The notes beneath the pieces were generated by a model. It saw nothing but the letters and a program-made list of their open reading frames with translations. It had not been told where the DNA came from and made no database searches. The position numbers and the translations under genes are program-made. Of a stretch of 64,000 bases of DNA, positions 15,564 through 22,869 are shown piece after piece. This DNA comes from an uncultured bacterium (GTDB taxonomy: Bacteria > Planctomycetota > JAJSAM01 > JAJVHW01). The stretch's first letter is position 1, and each line of letters opens with the position of its first letter. The stretch is taken from NCBI GenBank assembly GCA_937996235.1, contig CALKVK010000029.1, positions 1-64,000 of the forward strand, given 5' to 3'.

Positions 15564-15742
15564 CGGACACCTCCAGGCCCGCGCAGACGCGGCGCGGACG
15601 TGCACGCGGCACGTTCCGACGCCCGCGATGGGCGGCACCGGACTGCGATCTGCCGTGCTGCGCACGACGCCGGCCCGCGGGCCGAGATGCACCCTAGCAC
15701 GAGACGAGACGCTGTCCACCACAGCGGCTCGCAGCCTCGAAT

Positions 15743-16300
15743 CTACTCCCAGCGATGATCCGGCGCGTCGGCGGCCACTCCGTCCACCCAACCGGCGCGC
15801 GCGCCCGGGTAGGCGTCGCAGTACGGGAGATACGGCTTCACGTCGAGCACGGGCGTGCCGTCGAGGAGGTCGTGCTCGTCCACCGTGAGCGTGCGCCCGC
15901 GGACCTCCAGAAGCCGCACGCACGACAGCCCGATCGGGTTCGGGCGGTGCGGCGCGCGAGTCGCGAAGACCCCGCGGCGGACGGTGTCGCGCGGCGGCAC
16001 CACGGTCAGCCGCGCGCCGCGGACGTACGAGAGCACGCTGACGACCCAGACGCGGTCGAAGCCGGCGAGGTCGCGGACGGCGTTCTGCAGGCCCCGCCGC
16101 AGGACGATGCGGGCCGGGGAGCTCGGCGCGCCGGGACCGGCCTGGCGCGGCGCGTCGTGCACGTAGCGGTAGGGTGAGCGCACGACGCCGACCGGGCGGA
16201 ACTGCCAGACCGGCAGGTCGTCGGGCTCGATCTGCGGAGGGACCACGTCGCGGTGTCGCGCAGGGGGGCTGCCGGGTCGGGATCGGCGTGCGGGCGCCAC
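15743..16300 (-). CDS. trmO: tRNA m6t6A37 methyltransferase, TsaA/TrmO family
   Basis: 185 residues from GTG 16300. TrmO proteins N6-methylate threonylcarbamoyladenosine at tRNA position 37 using SAM. Diagnostic segments are FRPVGVVRSPY near the N-terminus, PRQ, the FATRAPHRPNPIGLSCVRLL signature and LDGTPVLDVKPYLPYCD. The frame is open to a TTG at 16441, but TACGAT exactly 6 nt before GTG 16300 and the position of the family's N-terminus favour 16300. The protein ends soon after the PYLPYCD region (short form), without the C-terminal domain of E. coli YaeB. The -10 overlaps the left end of the inverted-arm element at 16311. Confidence 0.85.
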   Translation of the reverse strand: MAPARRSRPGSPPARHRDVVPPQIEPDDLPVWQFRPVGVVRSPYRYVHDAPRQAGPGAPSSPARIVLRRGLQNAVRDLAGFDRVWVVSVLSYVRGARLTVVPPRDTVRRGVFATRAPHRPNPIGLSCVRLLEVRGRTLTVDEHDLLDGTPVLDVKPYLPYCDAYPGARAGWVDGVAADAPDHRWE

Positions 16301-16306
16301 GGGGGG

Positions 16307-16312
16307 ATCGTA
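16307..16312 (-). promoter_or_regulatory. -10-like TACGAT, 6 nt before GTG 16300
   Basis: Preceded on the minus strand by GGAAAC and the 17-nt stretch TGGTGAACGAGGTGGGC. The same 17-nt stretch precedes TAGCCT on the plus strand at 16548. Confidence 0.5.
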
Positions 16313-16549
16313 GCCCACCTCGTTCACCAGTTTCCGCGCCGAGCGCGGCTGTGACTGAGGCGTCTCGGGGGCAGCGGCCGTGACGCCTGCGCATCCGCCG
16401 CGAGACAGCCCACCCCGGCCGAGCCGGAGGCGCGAGGTCAAGAAGGCGCGACGAAGTCGGGGTTGAACGCCCCGTTCGAGGAGCGCCGACGCAGAGATCG
16501 CGACTCCGGCGACGCGCCGGGCGCGGGAATTGGTGAACGAGGTGGGCTA
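16311..16549. repeat. 239-bp element with 30-bp inverted arms (MITE-like, or paired outward promoters)
   Basis: Left arm 16311-16340 and right arm 16520-16549 match at 28 of 30 positions as inverted repeats; both ends read TAGCCCACC outward-in, so the element starts and ends with TA. The interior (16341-16519) has no ORF I would trust. Each arm also supplies a -10-like hexamer pointing out, toward trmO and toward the sulfatase-like gene. TA ends would fit a miniature IS630/mariner-type element; paired promoters of divergent genes are the alternative. Confidence 0.6.
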
Positions 16550-16553
16550 GCCT
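16548..16553 (+). promoter_or_regulatory. -10-like TAGCCT, 240 bp before GTG 16790
   Basis: Context GGGAAT-17-TAGCCT. The ~230-nt leader that follows holds two GC-rich hairpins (CGTCTCC/GGGAGACG near 16580-16605, GGGGGTC/GACCCCC near 16630-16655), so a structured 5' UTR is possible. No known riboswitch consensus was recognised. Confidence 0.4.
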
Positions 16554-16789
16554 CGGACGCAACCGTCCGGGCGGTGGGATCGTCTCCCTGCCCGGGAGAC
16601 GGATCCGTCCGTCGACCCCTGTCCCCGTGGGGGTCGCGGAAGTTCCGGACCCCCACTCCCGTTCCGCACGGCGGTCCGGACCCTGCGTCCCGGCGCCGCC
16701 CGGGTCGGGGGTGGGTGACGGAACGCGAGGAAGCCCTCGAACACCCGCACGCGTCGGCACGGCCCGCGCAACGGCAAGGAGTCGTGATC

Positions 16790-18283
16790 GTGTCCGCTCG
16801 GGCGCGCCCCTCGCTGTCGATGCCGCTCTCGCCACGCCGCCGCGACCCCGTGCGCGCGGCCCGCACGCTGGCGGCCGGACTCGCGCTCGCGCTCCTGGCG
16901 GCTCTCCCGGGCTGCGGCGAGCGCGAGACGGCCGCGCGCGATCCGAACGCGCCGACGCCCCGGCCCGAGCGTCCCGACGTCGTCGTGATCGTGCTCGACA
17001 CGACCCGTGCGGACCGCGTCTCGTTCGCGGGATACGGCCGCCCGACCACGCCCCGGCTCGACGCGTTCGCGAAGGACGCGGTCGTCTACGAGAACTGCTG
17101 GAGCCCGTCGCCCTGGACGGCGCCCTCGCACGCGTCGCTCTTCACGGGCCTGCGCGTCGAGAACCACGGCCTGCACCGGGACGTCGCCTCGTCGCTGCCG
17201 GCGGCACCGCCGACCCTGGCGGAGCGGCTCAAGGCGGCGGGCTACGCCACCGCGGGCTTCTCCACGAACCCGAACGTGAGCCGCGTGACGGGGCTGCAGC
17301 GCGGCTTCGACCTGTTCGAGCAGCGGCTGCGCGGCGAGATGCGGCGGCTGCCGGACATGCCGGGCCACCACGAGGCGCCGCAGTCGGCGATGGTCGGCGC
17401 GCACGCGTCCGCGCAGGACCTCTGCGACGCCGGCGCGAACTGGGCACTCGGCCGGCGCGCGAAGGACAAGCCGTTCCTGCTCTTCGTGAACGTGCTGGAG
17501 CCGCACCTGCCGTACGACCCGCCGCAGGACGTCGCGGCGCCCCTGCTGTCCCCCACCCTCCCGGCCGACGACGTCGCGTGGGCGCGCGCCTTCCAGTACC
17601 CGCTCTCGGCCATCGCGAGCTTCGGAGCGGGCGAGGTCTCCGACACGCGTCGGCAGGCCCTGCGCGAGCTCTACGATGCGGAGATCGCCACGGCCGACCG
17701 CGCCGTCGGGGCCCTGCTCGACCGGCTCCTGGAAGGCAAGGCGCGCGACCGGACGGTGGTGGTGGTCGTGGGCGACCACGGCGAGAACCTCGGGGAGCGC
17801 AGGAAGTACGACCACCTCTACGGACTCGACGCCGCGCTGCTCCGCGTGCCCTGCCTGATCCGCGCGCCGGGCGCGCTGCAGGGCGGCCGCCGCGAGCGCG
17901 CGCTCGTGCGCATCACCGACATCGCGCCGACGCTGCTCGAGCTCTGCGGCGCGCCGGCGTTCGAGCCGGCCGACGGACTCTCGCTCCTCGGCGACCTCGG
18001 CGCGCGCACGTCGCTCGCGCTCGTGGACCCGCCGTATCCGTCGCAGCTCAAGGCGCTGGAGGAGTGGCTCCCCGGCGCAGACATCAGCGCGATCCGGCGC
18101 CACGGTCTCTCCGCGACGGACGGCCGCCTGCACCTGACGCGCGGCGACGGGCGCCCCGACCGCCTGTTCGACGTGGCGCTCGACCCCGACGAAGAGCACG
18201 ACATCATCGACGCGCACCCGGCCGAGGCCGACGCGCTGCGCGCGCTGCTCCGCGCCGCCGGCCTCAAGCTGCCGGGGGAGTGA
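16790..18283 (+). CDS. Sulfatase/alkaline-phosphatase-superfamily lipoprotein with Thr at the nucleophile position
   Basis: 497 residues from GTG 16790 (AGGAG 8 nt upstream). The signal ends in ALLAALPGC, a lipobox. The core is arylsulfatase-like: metal ligands in VIVLDTTRADRVSFAGYG, the active-site segment WTAPSHASLFTG and GDHGENLGERRKYDH. In true sulfatases the segment reads C/S-x-P-x-R and the Cys or Ser becomes formylglycine; here the position is Thr110, and His replaces Arg. This is the arrangement of Thr-nucleophile relatives such as LTA synthase and phosphoethanolamine transferases. A hydrolase or transferase acting on phospho- or sulfo-esters at the cell surface is likely; substrate unknown. 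The 3' end overlaps the convergent YfhO gene by 20 bp. Confidence 0.85.
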   Translation: MSARARPSLSMPLSPRRRDPVRAARTLAAGLALALLAALPGCGERETAARDPNAPTPRPERPDVVVIVLDTTRADRVSFAGYGRPTTPRLDAFAKDAVVYENCWSPSPWTAPSHASLFTGLRVENHGLHRDVASSLPAAPPTLAERLKAAGYATAGFSTNPNVSRVTGLQRGFDLFEQRLRGEMRRLPDMPGHHEAPQSAMVGAHASAQDLCDAGANWALGRRAKDKPFLLFVNVLEPHLPYDPPQDVAAPLLSPTLPADDVAWARAFQYPLSAIASFGAGEVSDTRRQALRELYDAEIATADRAVGALLDRLLEGKARDRTVVVVVGDHGENLGERRKYDHLYGLDAALLRVPCLIRAPGALQGGRRERALVRITDIAPTLLELCGAPAFEPADGLSLLGDLGARTSLALVDPPYPSQLKALEEWLPGADISAIRRHGLSATDGRLHLTRGDGRPDRLFDVALDPDEEHDIIDAHPAEADALRALLRAAGLKLPGE

Positions 18284-20627
18284 CGCCGCCCGCCGACCGC
18301 GCACGCCGCCACGCGAACGCGAGCGCGGCGAGCGCCACGCACGCCAGCGCGAGACCGGGCAGGAGTCGCGGCTCGCGATACGTGAAGACCACGTCGTGTT
18401 CGCCGGGAGCGAGCAGCACCGCGCGATCCACGGCATTGGCGGGGAGCACGGCGGCCTCCGCACCGTCGATCGTCGCGCGCCAGCGCGGGTCGTAGCCGTC
18501 GGCGACGACGAGCGCCGCCGCGCGGTCCGCGCGTACGCGCACGCGGACGCCGTTGGTCGTCTCGCGCACGTCGAGCAGTTCGCCGCCCGGTCCCGAACCG
18601 GCGGGCAGCGCGGGCGGCGCGCCTTCGAGGGCGACGTCGCGGGCGGCATCGAAGCCCGGTGCGCCGATCGCGTCGAGCGCCGCCGAGGCGTCGGCGACGG
18701 GCACGATGCGCGTCGCGACGCGGACGGGCGCGGGGCACGTCTCGCGCACGAGCACGCGCACGTGCGGCGGGCGGCCTGCGAGCCGCTCCTCCGAGAACGG
18801 CTCGCCGTGGACGATCGTCCGCACGCTCAGCGCGTCCGACACGCGAGCGCGCGCGGTGGCGTCCTGCCGCGGGTCCTGCAGCCGCTCCCACGCGGCCCAC
18901 GCGCGCCGCGGCACGAGCTGCCCGAAGCCCCACGTGCGGGCCACGCCGAAGGGCAGCGCGCTCTCGCCGAGCGACGCGTCACGCGCCCACTGCAGCCACG
19001 CCGGGTCACCGACGCCGTACAGGAACTCCTGCGCGAGCGAGTGCGTGGAGTGCAGACGTCCCGGCCCCGCGGCGCGGACATCGTCGAGCCACGCGGGTCG
19101 CGCGCGCAGCACGTCGTTCGACACGAGCGGATGGACGCGCGCCGCCTGCGTCGCGGCGTCGACGAACGCCAGCGCGACGAGCGCGACCGACGCCGCAGCC
19201 GCGGCGCGCGCACGGCGCCCGCGCTCCACCACGAGCACCGCGAGCGCGGCGCACGCGAGCACGAGCACGACGACGAGGCGGGCGTGCTCCCCCGCCACGA
19301 ACGCGAGACGGTCCGGGGCGTCGACGCTCGATCCCAGCAGCGCCGCGTACGTCGCGGAGCCCGCCGCGAGCCGCGCCGCCGCGACGACGACGAGCAGCGC
19401 GATCGGCAGCGCGAGGAGCGCGCGCGCGGCGCGTGACGGGACTCCGTCGAGCAGCGCGCGCAGCCCGGCGGCGCCCGCGAACGGCAGCGCGAACGCGACG
19501 AGGTGCAGGAACTTGCCCGGCCAGCGCAGCCGGTCGAACGGCGGCACGTGCGCGGCGAGGAACGGGTAGAGCGGCGTGTGGCGTCCGGCCGCGAGCAGCG
19601 CCCCCAGCATCGCGACCGCCGTGAACGCGAGCGCGACGCGCCGCGCCGCGGAGCCGCGCGGCGCAGCCCACGCGAACGGCACGAGCAGCAGCGGCACGAT
19701 GCCGACGTGGCACGTCGCCGCCCAGAACTCGTACACGTCGGGGTGCCACCACGCGGCGCCGTACCCCGGTCGGCCGAACGCGAACGGCGCGAGCAGCGCG
19801 AGATACGAGCGCGCGCCGACCGACGCCTCGGCGAGTCCGGCGTCGAACGCCGCGTCGCGTGTCGAGCCGGCGACGTGGTCGAGACTGACGAGGATCTGCG
19901 GCGCCGCGAGACACGCGCCGAGCGCACCGGCCACGACCACCGCGACGAGCACCCGTCCGAGCGCACGTGCGCCGTGTCCCGCGACGGCGAGCGTGCCGCT
20001 GCCGACGACGGCGAACGCGACGCTCTGCAGGAGCGCCTGCGGATGCCCCGCCAGAGCGGCGGTCCCGAGCAGCAGCGCGAGGAGCGCCGTCTCGCGGCCG
20101 AGGACGCGGCCGGTCGTGCGGAGGGCGTCCGTGCTCCGGAGCAGGGCCCACGCGAGGAGCGGCGCCCACGTGACCGTCTCGAACGCGGGCAGGAACTCCA
20201 TCTGCGCGACGAGGTACGTCGAGAACGTGAGGCCGGCCGCGGCGACGAGCGCGGGCAGGCGTCCGAGGTCGAGGCGCAGCGCGAGCGCGTACGCCCCGAG
20301 CGCGGCGAGCAGCGAGTGCAGGAGCAGCGTCGCCGTCAGCGCCGCCGGGGACGGCAGGACGAGCCACAGCAGGTGCGGCGGATAGAAGACGCCCGACTGC
20401 GGGTGCGCGAGGAACGGCTGCCCGAAGCGCGACGCGTGCGCCCAGAGCGGCAGCTCGCCGCGCGCGAGCGTCGCGGCCGCGAACTCGCGCCACGGCAGGA
20501 AGTCGCAGAGCACGTCGCGCAGAGCAAGCGTGCGTCCGGCGAGGAGCGGCACGAACCACAGGACGACGGCGAGCGCCGCGATCGCGGCCCCCCGCAGCGC
20601 ACCGCGCCGGTCGTCGTCCGCCGTCAC
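18264..20627 (-). CDS. YfhO-family polytopic membrane protein
   Basis: 787 residues from GTG 20627, 6 nt after TACCTT. The N-terminal ~530 residues alternate about 12-14 hydrophobic helices with loops bearing family marks: DFLPWREFAAATLARGELPLWAH, QSGVFYPPHLL, GHPQALLQ and PLYPFLAAHVPPFDRLRWPGK. A ~230-residue exterior C-terminal part (NDVLRARPAWLDDVRAAGP..., ADGYDPRWRATIDGAEA) and one final helix follow. The layout matches YfhO, which is linked to glycosylation of cell-wall polymers and has a GT-C-like fold. The ADGYDPRWRATIDG segment is highly typical. It probably handles a lipid-linked sugar; the acceptor is unknown. Convergent with the sulfatase-like gene. Confidence 0.85.
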   Translation of the reverse strand: MTADDDRRGALRGAAIAALAVVLWFVPLLAGRTLALRDVLCDFLPWREFAAATLARGELPLWAHASRFGQPFLAHPQSGVFYPPHLLWLVLPSPAALTATLLLHSLLAALGAYALALRLDLGRLPALVAAAGLTFSTYLVAQMEFLPAFETVTWAPLLAWALLRSTDALRTTGRVLGRETALLALLLGTAALAGHPQALLQSVAFAVVGSGTLAVAGHGARALGRVLVAVVVAGALGACLAAPQILVSLDHVAGSTRDAAFDAGLAEASVGARSYLALLAPFAFGRPGYGAAWWHPDVYEFWAATCHVGIVPLLLVPFAWAAPRGSAARRVALAFTAVAMLGALLAAGRHTPLYPFLAAHVPPFDRLRWPGKFLHLVAFALPFAGAAGLRALLDGVPSRAARALLALPIALLVVVAAARLAAGSATYAALLGSSVDAPDRLAFVAGEHARLVVVLVLACAALAVLVVERGRRARAAAAASVALVALAFVDAATQAARVHPLVSNDVLRARPAWLDDVRAAGPGRLHSTHSLAQEFLYGVGDPAWLQWARDASLGESALPFGVARTWGFGQLVPRRAWAAWERLQDPRQDATARARVSDALSVRTIVHGEPFSEERLAGRPPHVRVLVRETCPAPVRVATRIVPVADASAALDAIGAPGFDAARDVALEGAPPALPAGSGPGGELLDVRETTNGVRVRVRADRAAALVVADGYDPRWRATIDGAEAAVLPANAVDRAVLLAPGEHDVVFTYREPRLLPGLALACVALAALAFAWRRARSAGGVTPPAA

Positions 20628-20633
20628 CACCCC

Positions 20634-20639
20634 AAGGTA
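20634..20639 (-). promoter_or_regulatory. -10-like TACCTT, 6 nt before GTG 20627
   Basis: CTACCTT followed by GGGGTG and then GTG. It matches the heptamer and spacing at 3648-3661. A GACGTGC motif lies 28 nt upstream of TACCTT here and 27 nt upstream at 3649, so it may be part of the -35. Confidence 0.5.
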
Positions 20640-20655
20640 GCGGCGGGGCGGCGCG

Positions 20656-20844
20656 TCAGCGCACGTCGCAGCGCGGCAGCCGCTGCGCGGGACGGGCGAG
20701 CGCCGCCTCCGACGCGTCGCCCACGCCGCTGCAGTCCGACAGCACGAGCCGCTCGAGCTGCGCGAGGTCGGCGAGGCGCAGCGGACGCAACGTCCGGGTC
20801 CGGGTACCGTGCGCGGTCGACCCCGCGAGCGCGCCGACCTGCAC
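20656..20844 (-). pseudogene. Leucine-rich-repeat C-terminal remnant (62 codons)
   Basis: A short frame reads RLADLAQLERLVLSDCSGVG followed by DASEAALARPAQRLPRCDVR and a stop. This matches the Cys-containing LRR pattern (LxxLxxLxLxxCxxVxD) and the LPxCxV ending common in planctomycete LRR proteins. Only about 1.5 repeats remain, there is no Shine-Dalgarno site, and the segment sits in the short gap between YfhO and the ECF gene. It looks like the 3' relic of a deleted LRR gene; a chance match cannot be excluded. Confidence 0.35.
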
Positions 20845-20879
20845 CCGGGCGGCGGTCCGGCGGGATCTGGACCGGCGAC

Positions 20880-22859
20880 ATGTCCGCGCGCAGCACCGTC
20901 CCCCTCGACGACCTGCTCGCCCACCGCGAGTGGGTGCGTTCCCTTGCTCACGCCCTCACGCGCGACGAGAACGAGGGCGACGACGTCGCGCAGGAGACCT
21001 GGCTCGCGGCGCTGCGCACGCGTCCGGCGTCGACGGAGAGCACGCGCGGCTGGCTCGCCGCGGTCGCGCGGAACGCCGCCAGGCGGCGGCATCGGACGCG
21101 CACGCGGAGCGCGCGACGCGACGCGGTCGCGGCACGTCCGGATCGCGCGCCGGGTGCGGATCCGGCGGAGCTCGCCGCACGGGCCGAGCTGCACGCGCGC
21201 GTCGCGGCGGCTGTGGTCGCGCTCGACGAGCCGTATCGCACGGCGGTGCTCCTGCGGCACTTCGAGGGACTGCCGGTCGCGCAGGTGGCCGAGCGGCTGG
21301 GAGTCCCGCTCGAGTCCGCGCGGGCGCGCCTCCGTCGCGGCCGCGCGACGCTGCGCGCGCGGCTCGAGCGCGAGCTCGGAGCCGCAGGCGGGCTGGCGTC
21401 GGCGTTGCTCCCGCTGACGCGTGACGTGCCGGTGTCCGCCGGGGTGAACGCTGCGGCCGCTGGCGCAGGGGGGATTCTGATGACGTCGAAACCGGTCGTC
21501 GCCGCGATCGCACTGGTCTGCGTCGCCGTCGGCGCGGCGTGGTGGCTGCAGCGCGCACCGACGGATCCCGTCGCGTCGGCACCCGAGACCGCGAGCGTGC
21601 CGCCCGCCGACGTCGCAGAACACAGCGCCGCCGATGCGCCACCCGCCGGGGAGGATCCCGCGCCGCGCCGCCGTGTCGAACGGGGCGCGCCACCCGCGGC
21701 GCAGGTCGAGGAGGTCCCGCCCGCGCGGCCCGTGGTGCCTGTCGCGGACCTGCTCGACAGCAGGCTGGACTACGAGTTCGCAGTCGACGACGTGACGCTG
21801 CGCCGCACGCTCGGGCTCGTCGCCGGGCGCACGCAGGTCCCGATCGTCGTGGACGCGCGACTCTCCGAGCAACTCGACTCCGCGACGATGACGCTCCGAC
21901 TGTCGCCCGGTGTCTCCGCGCGCACGCTCCTCCATCTGATCGCAACCATGCAGGGCGACGCGGTCGCGGTCGAGCCGCAGCGTGTCGTGCTCCACGGCGC
22001 GGATGCCACGTGGGAGCCGGACCTCCCAGTCGTCGCGATCGCGCCGGTCGTACCCGACCCCGGTGCGCCGTCGGTGCTGCGGATCCACGGACACGTGCGC
22101 GGCGCCGACGGGCTGCCCGTCGCCGACGCGCGCATCTGCGTGGACGGCGCCGACGCAGGACGCAGCGACGCGAGCGGCGCGTACGCGGTCGAGGTGAGGC
22201 AGACGAAGGTCCGGGTCACCGCGTCTGTCGCTCTGCGTCTCGCCGCACGCGCGGCCGACCTGAGTGGCGAACTCGGTGGCGACGTGGAACACGACTTCGT
22301 CGTCGGCGGACCCGCGGGCGCTCTCGACGTGCTCGTGCGCGGCGGCCCGGACGCGCTGCCGCTGTCGCGGGCACGGGTCAACGTGTCGTGGGAACGCGAC
22401 AGCGACGGTGCGGCGTCTGCCGGCGAGGTCCGGCTCCTGACCGACGACGACGGCCGTGCCGGCGCCGACACCCTTCCTCCCGGCGCGCTCACGATCCGCA
22501 TCAGCGCGCTGTCCCACGCCCCGGAGACGCGCGAGGTGCACGTCGCCGTCGGCGCGACCGCGCGGCTCGAGCTGACGCTGCGCGCCGTCGACCTGGCGGA
22601 GCGCCTGCGCGAGATCCGCGTGACGTGTCGCTTCGAGGACTCCGCGCCGCGCCAGATCATCACGTACCTGCGCACGACGACAGGCGTGGCGATCGCGGCG
22701 GCGCCCGACTGCGCGGCGCGCCTGATGGACGTGCGCGTCTCGCTGGACCTCGCCGATGCGACGCTCGAGCGCGCGCTCACCGACCTGTGCGCGGCGGCCG
22801 GCGACCTCGAGTTCGACGTGGCGCGCGAGCTCGTGATCTTGCGCGCGCGGCGGCGCTGA
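20880..22859 (+). CDS. Membrane-anchored ECF sigma factor with two STN-like domains and a carboxypeptidase-regulatory-like domain
   Basis: 659 residues from ATG 20880. Residues 1-165 are a sigma-70 ECF core: region 2 with DDVAQETWLAALR, region 4 with LDEPYRTAVLLRHFEGL and the HTH VAQVAERLGVPLESARARLR. A single transmembrane helix spans about 204-222. The outside part has an STN-like domain at about 296-372 (FAVDDVTLRRTLGLVAGRT), a carboxypeptidase-regulatory-like fold at about 400-475 (GADGLPVADARICVDG) and a second STN-like domain at about 578-657 (RQIITYLRTTTGVAI). STN domains usually sit in TonB receptors and secretins. There is no anti-sigma gene next door, so sensing and promoter recognition may lie in one chain, perhaps released by proteolysis. 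Its stop is 10 bp from that of the next ECF fusion. Confidence 0.8.
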   Translation: MSARSTVPLDDLLAHREWVRSLAHALTRDENEGDDVAQETWLAALRTRPASTESTRGWLAAVARNAARRRHRTRTRSARRDAVAARPDRAPGADPAELAARAELHARVAAAVVALDEPYRTAVLLRHFEGLPVAQVAERLGVPLESARARLRRGRATLRARLERELGAAGGLASALLPLTRDVPVSAGVNAAAAGAGGILMTSKPVVAAIALVCVAVGAAWWLQRAPTDPVASAPETASVPPADVAEHSAADAPPAGEDPAPRRRVERGAPPAAQVEEVPPARPVVPVADLLDSRLDYEFAVDDVTLRRTLGLVAGRTQVPIVVDARLSEQLDSATMTLRLSPGVSARTLLHLIATMQGDAVAVEPQRVVLHGADATWEPDLPVVAIAPVVPDPGAPSVLRIHGHVRGADGLPVADARICVDGADAGRSDASGAYAVEVRQTKVRVTASVALRLAARAADLSGELGGDVEHDFVVGGPAGALDVLVRGGPDALPLSRARVNVSWERDSDGAASAGEVRLLTDDDGRAGADTLPPGALTIRISALSHAPETREVHVAVGATARLELTLRAVDLAERLREIRVTCRFEDSAPRQIITYLRTTTGVAIAAAPDCAARLMDVRVSLDLADATLERALTDLCAAAGDLEFDVARELVILRARRR

Positions 22860-22869
22860 CGCGCAGCCG

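Noticed and set aside
16304..16441. TTG 16441 start for trmO
   Set aside because: It would place the N-terminus across the inverted-arm element and adds about 47 residues with no family counterpart; the GTG at 16300 has a well-spaced -10.
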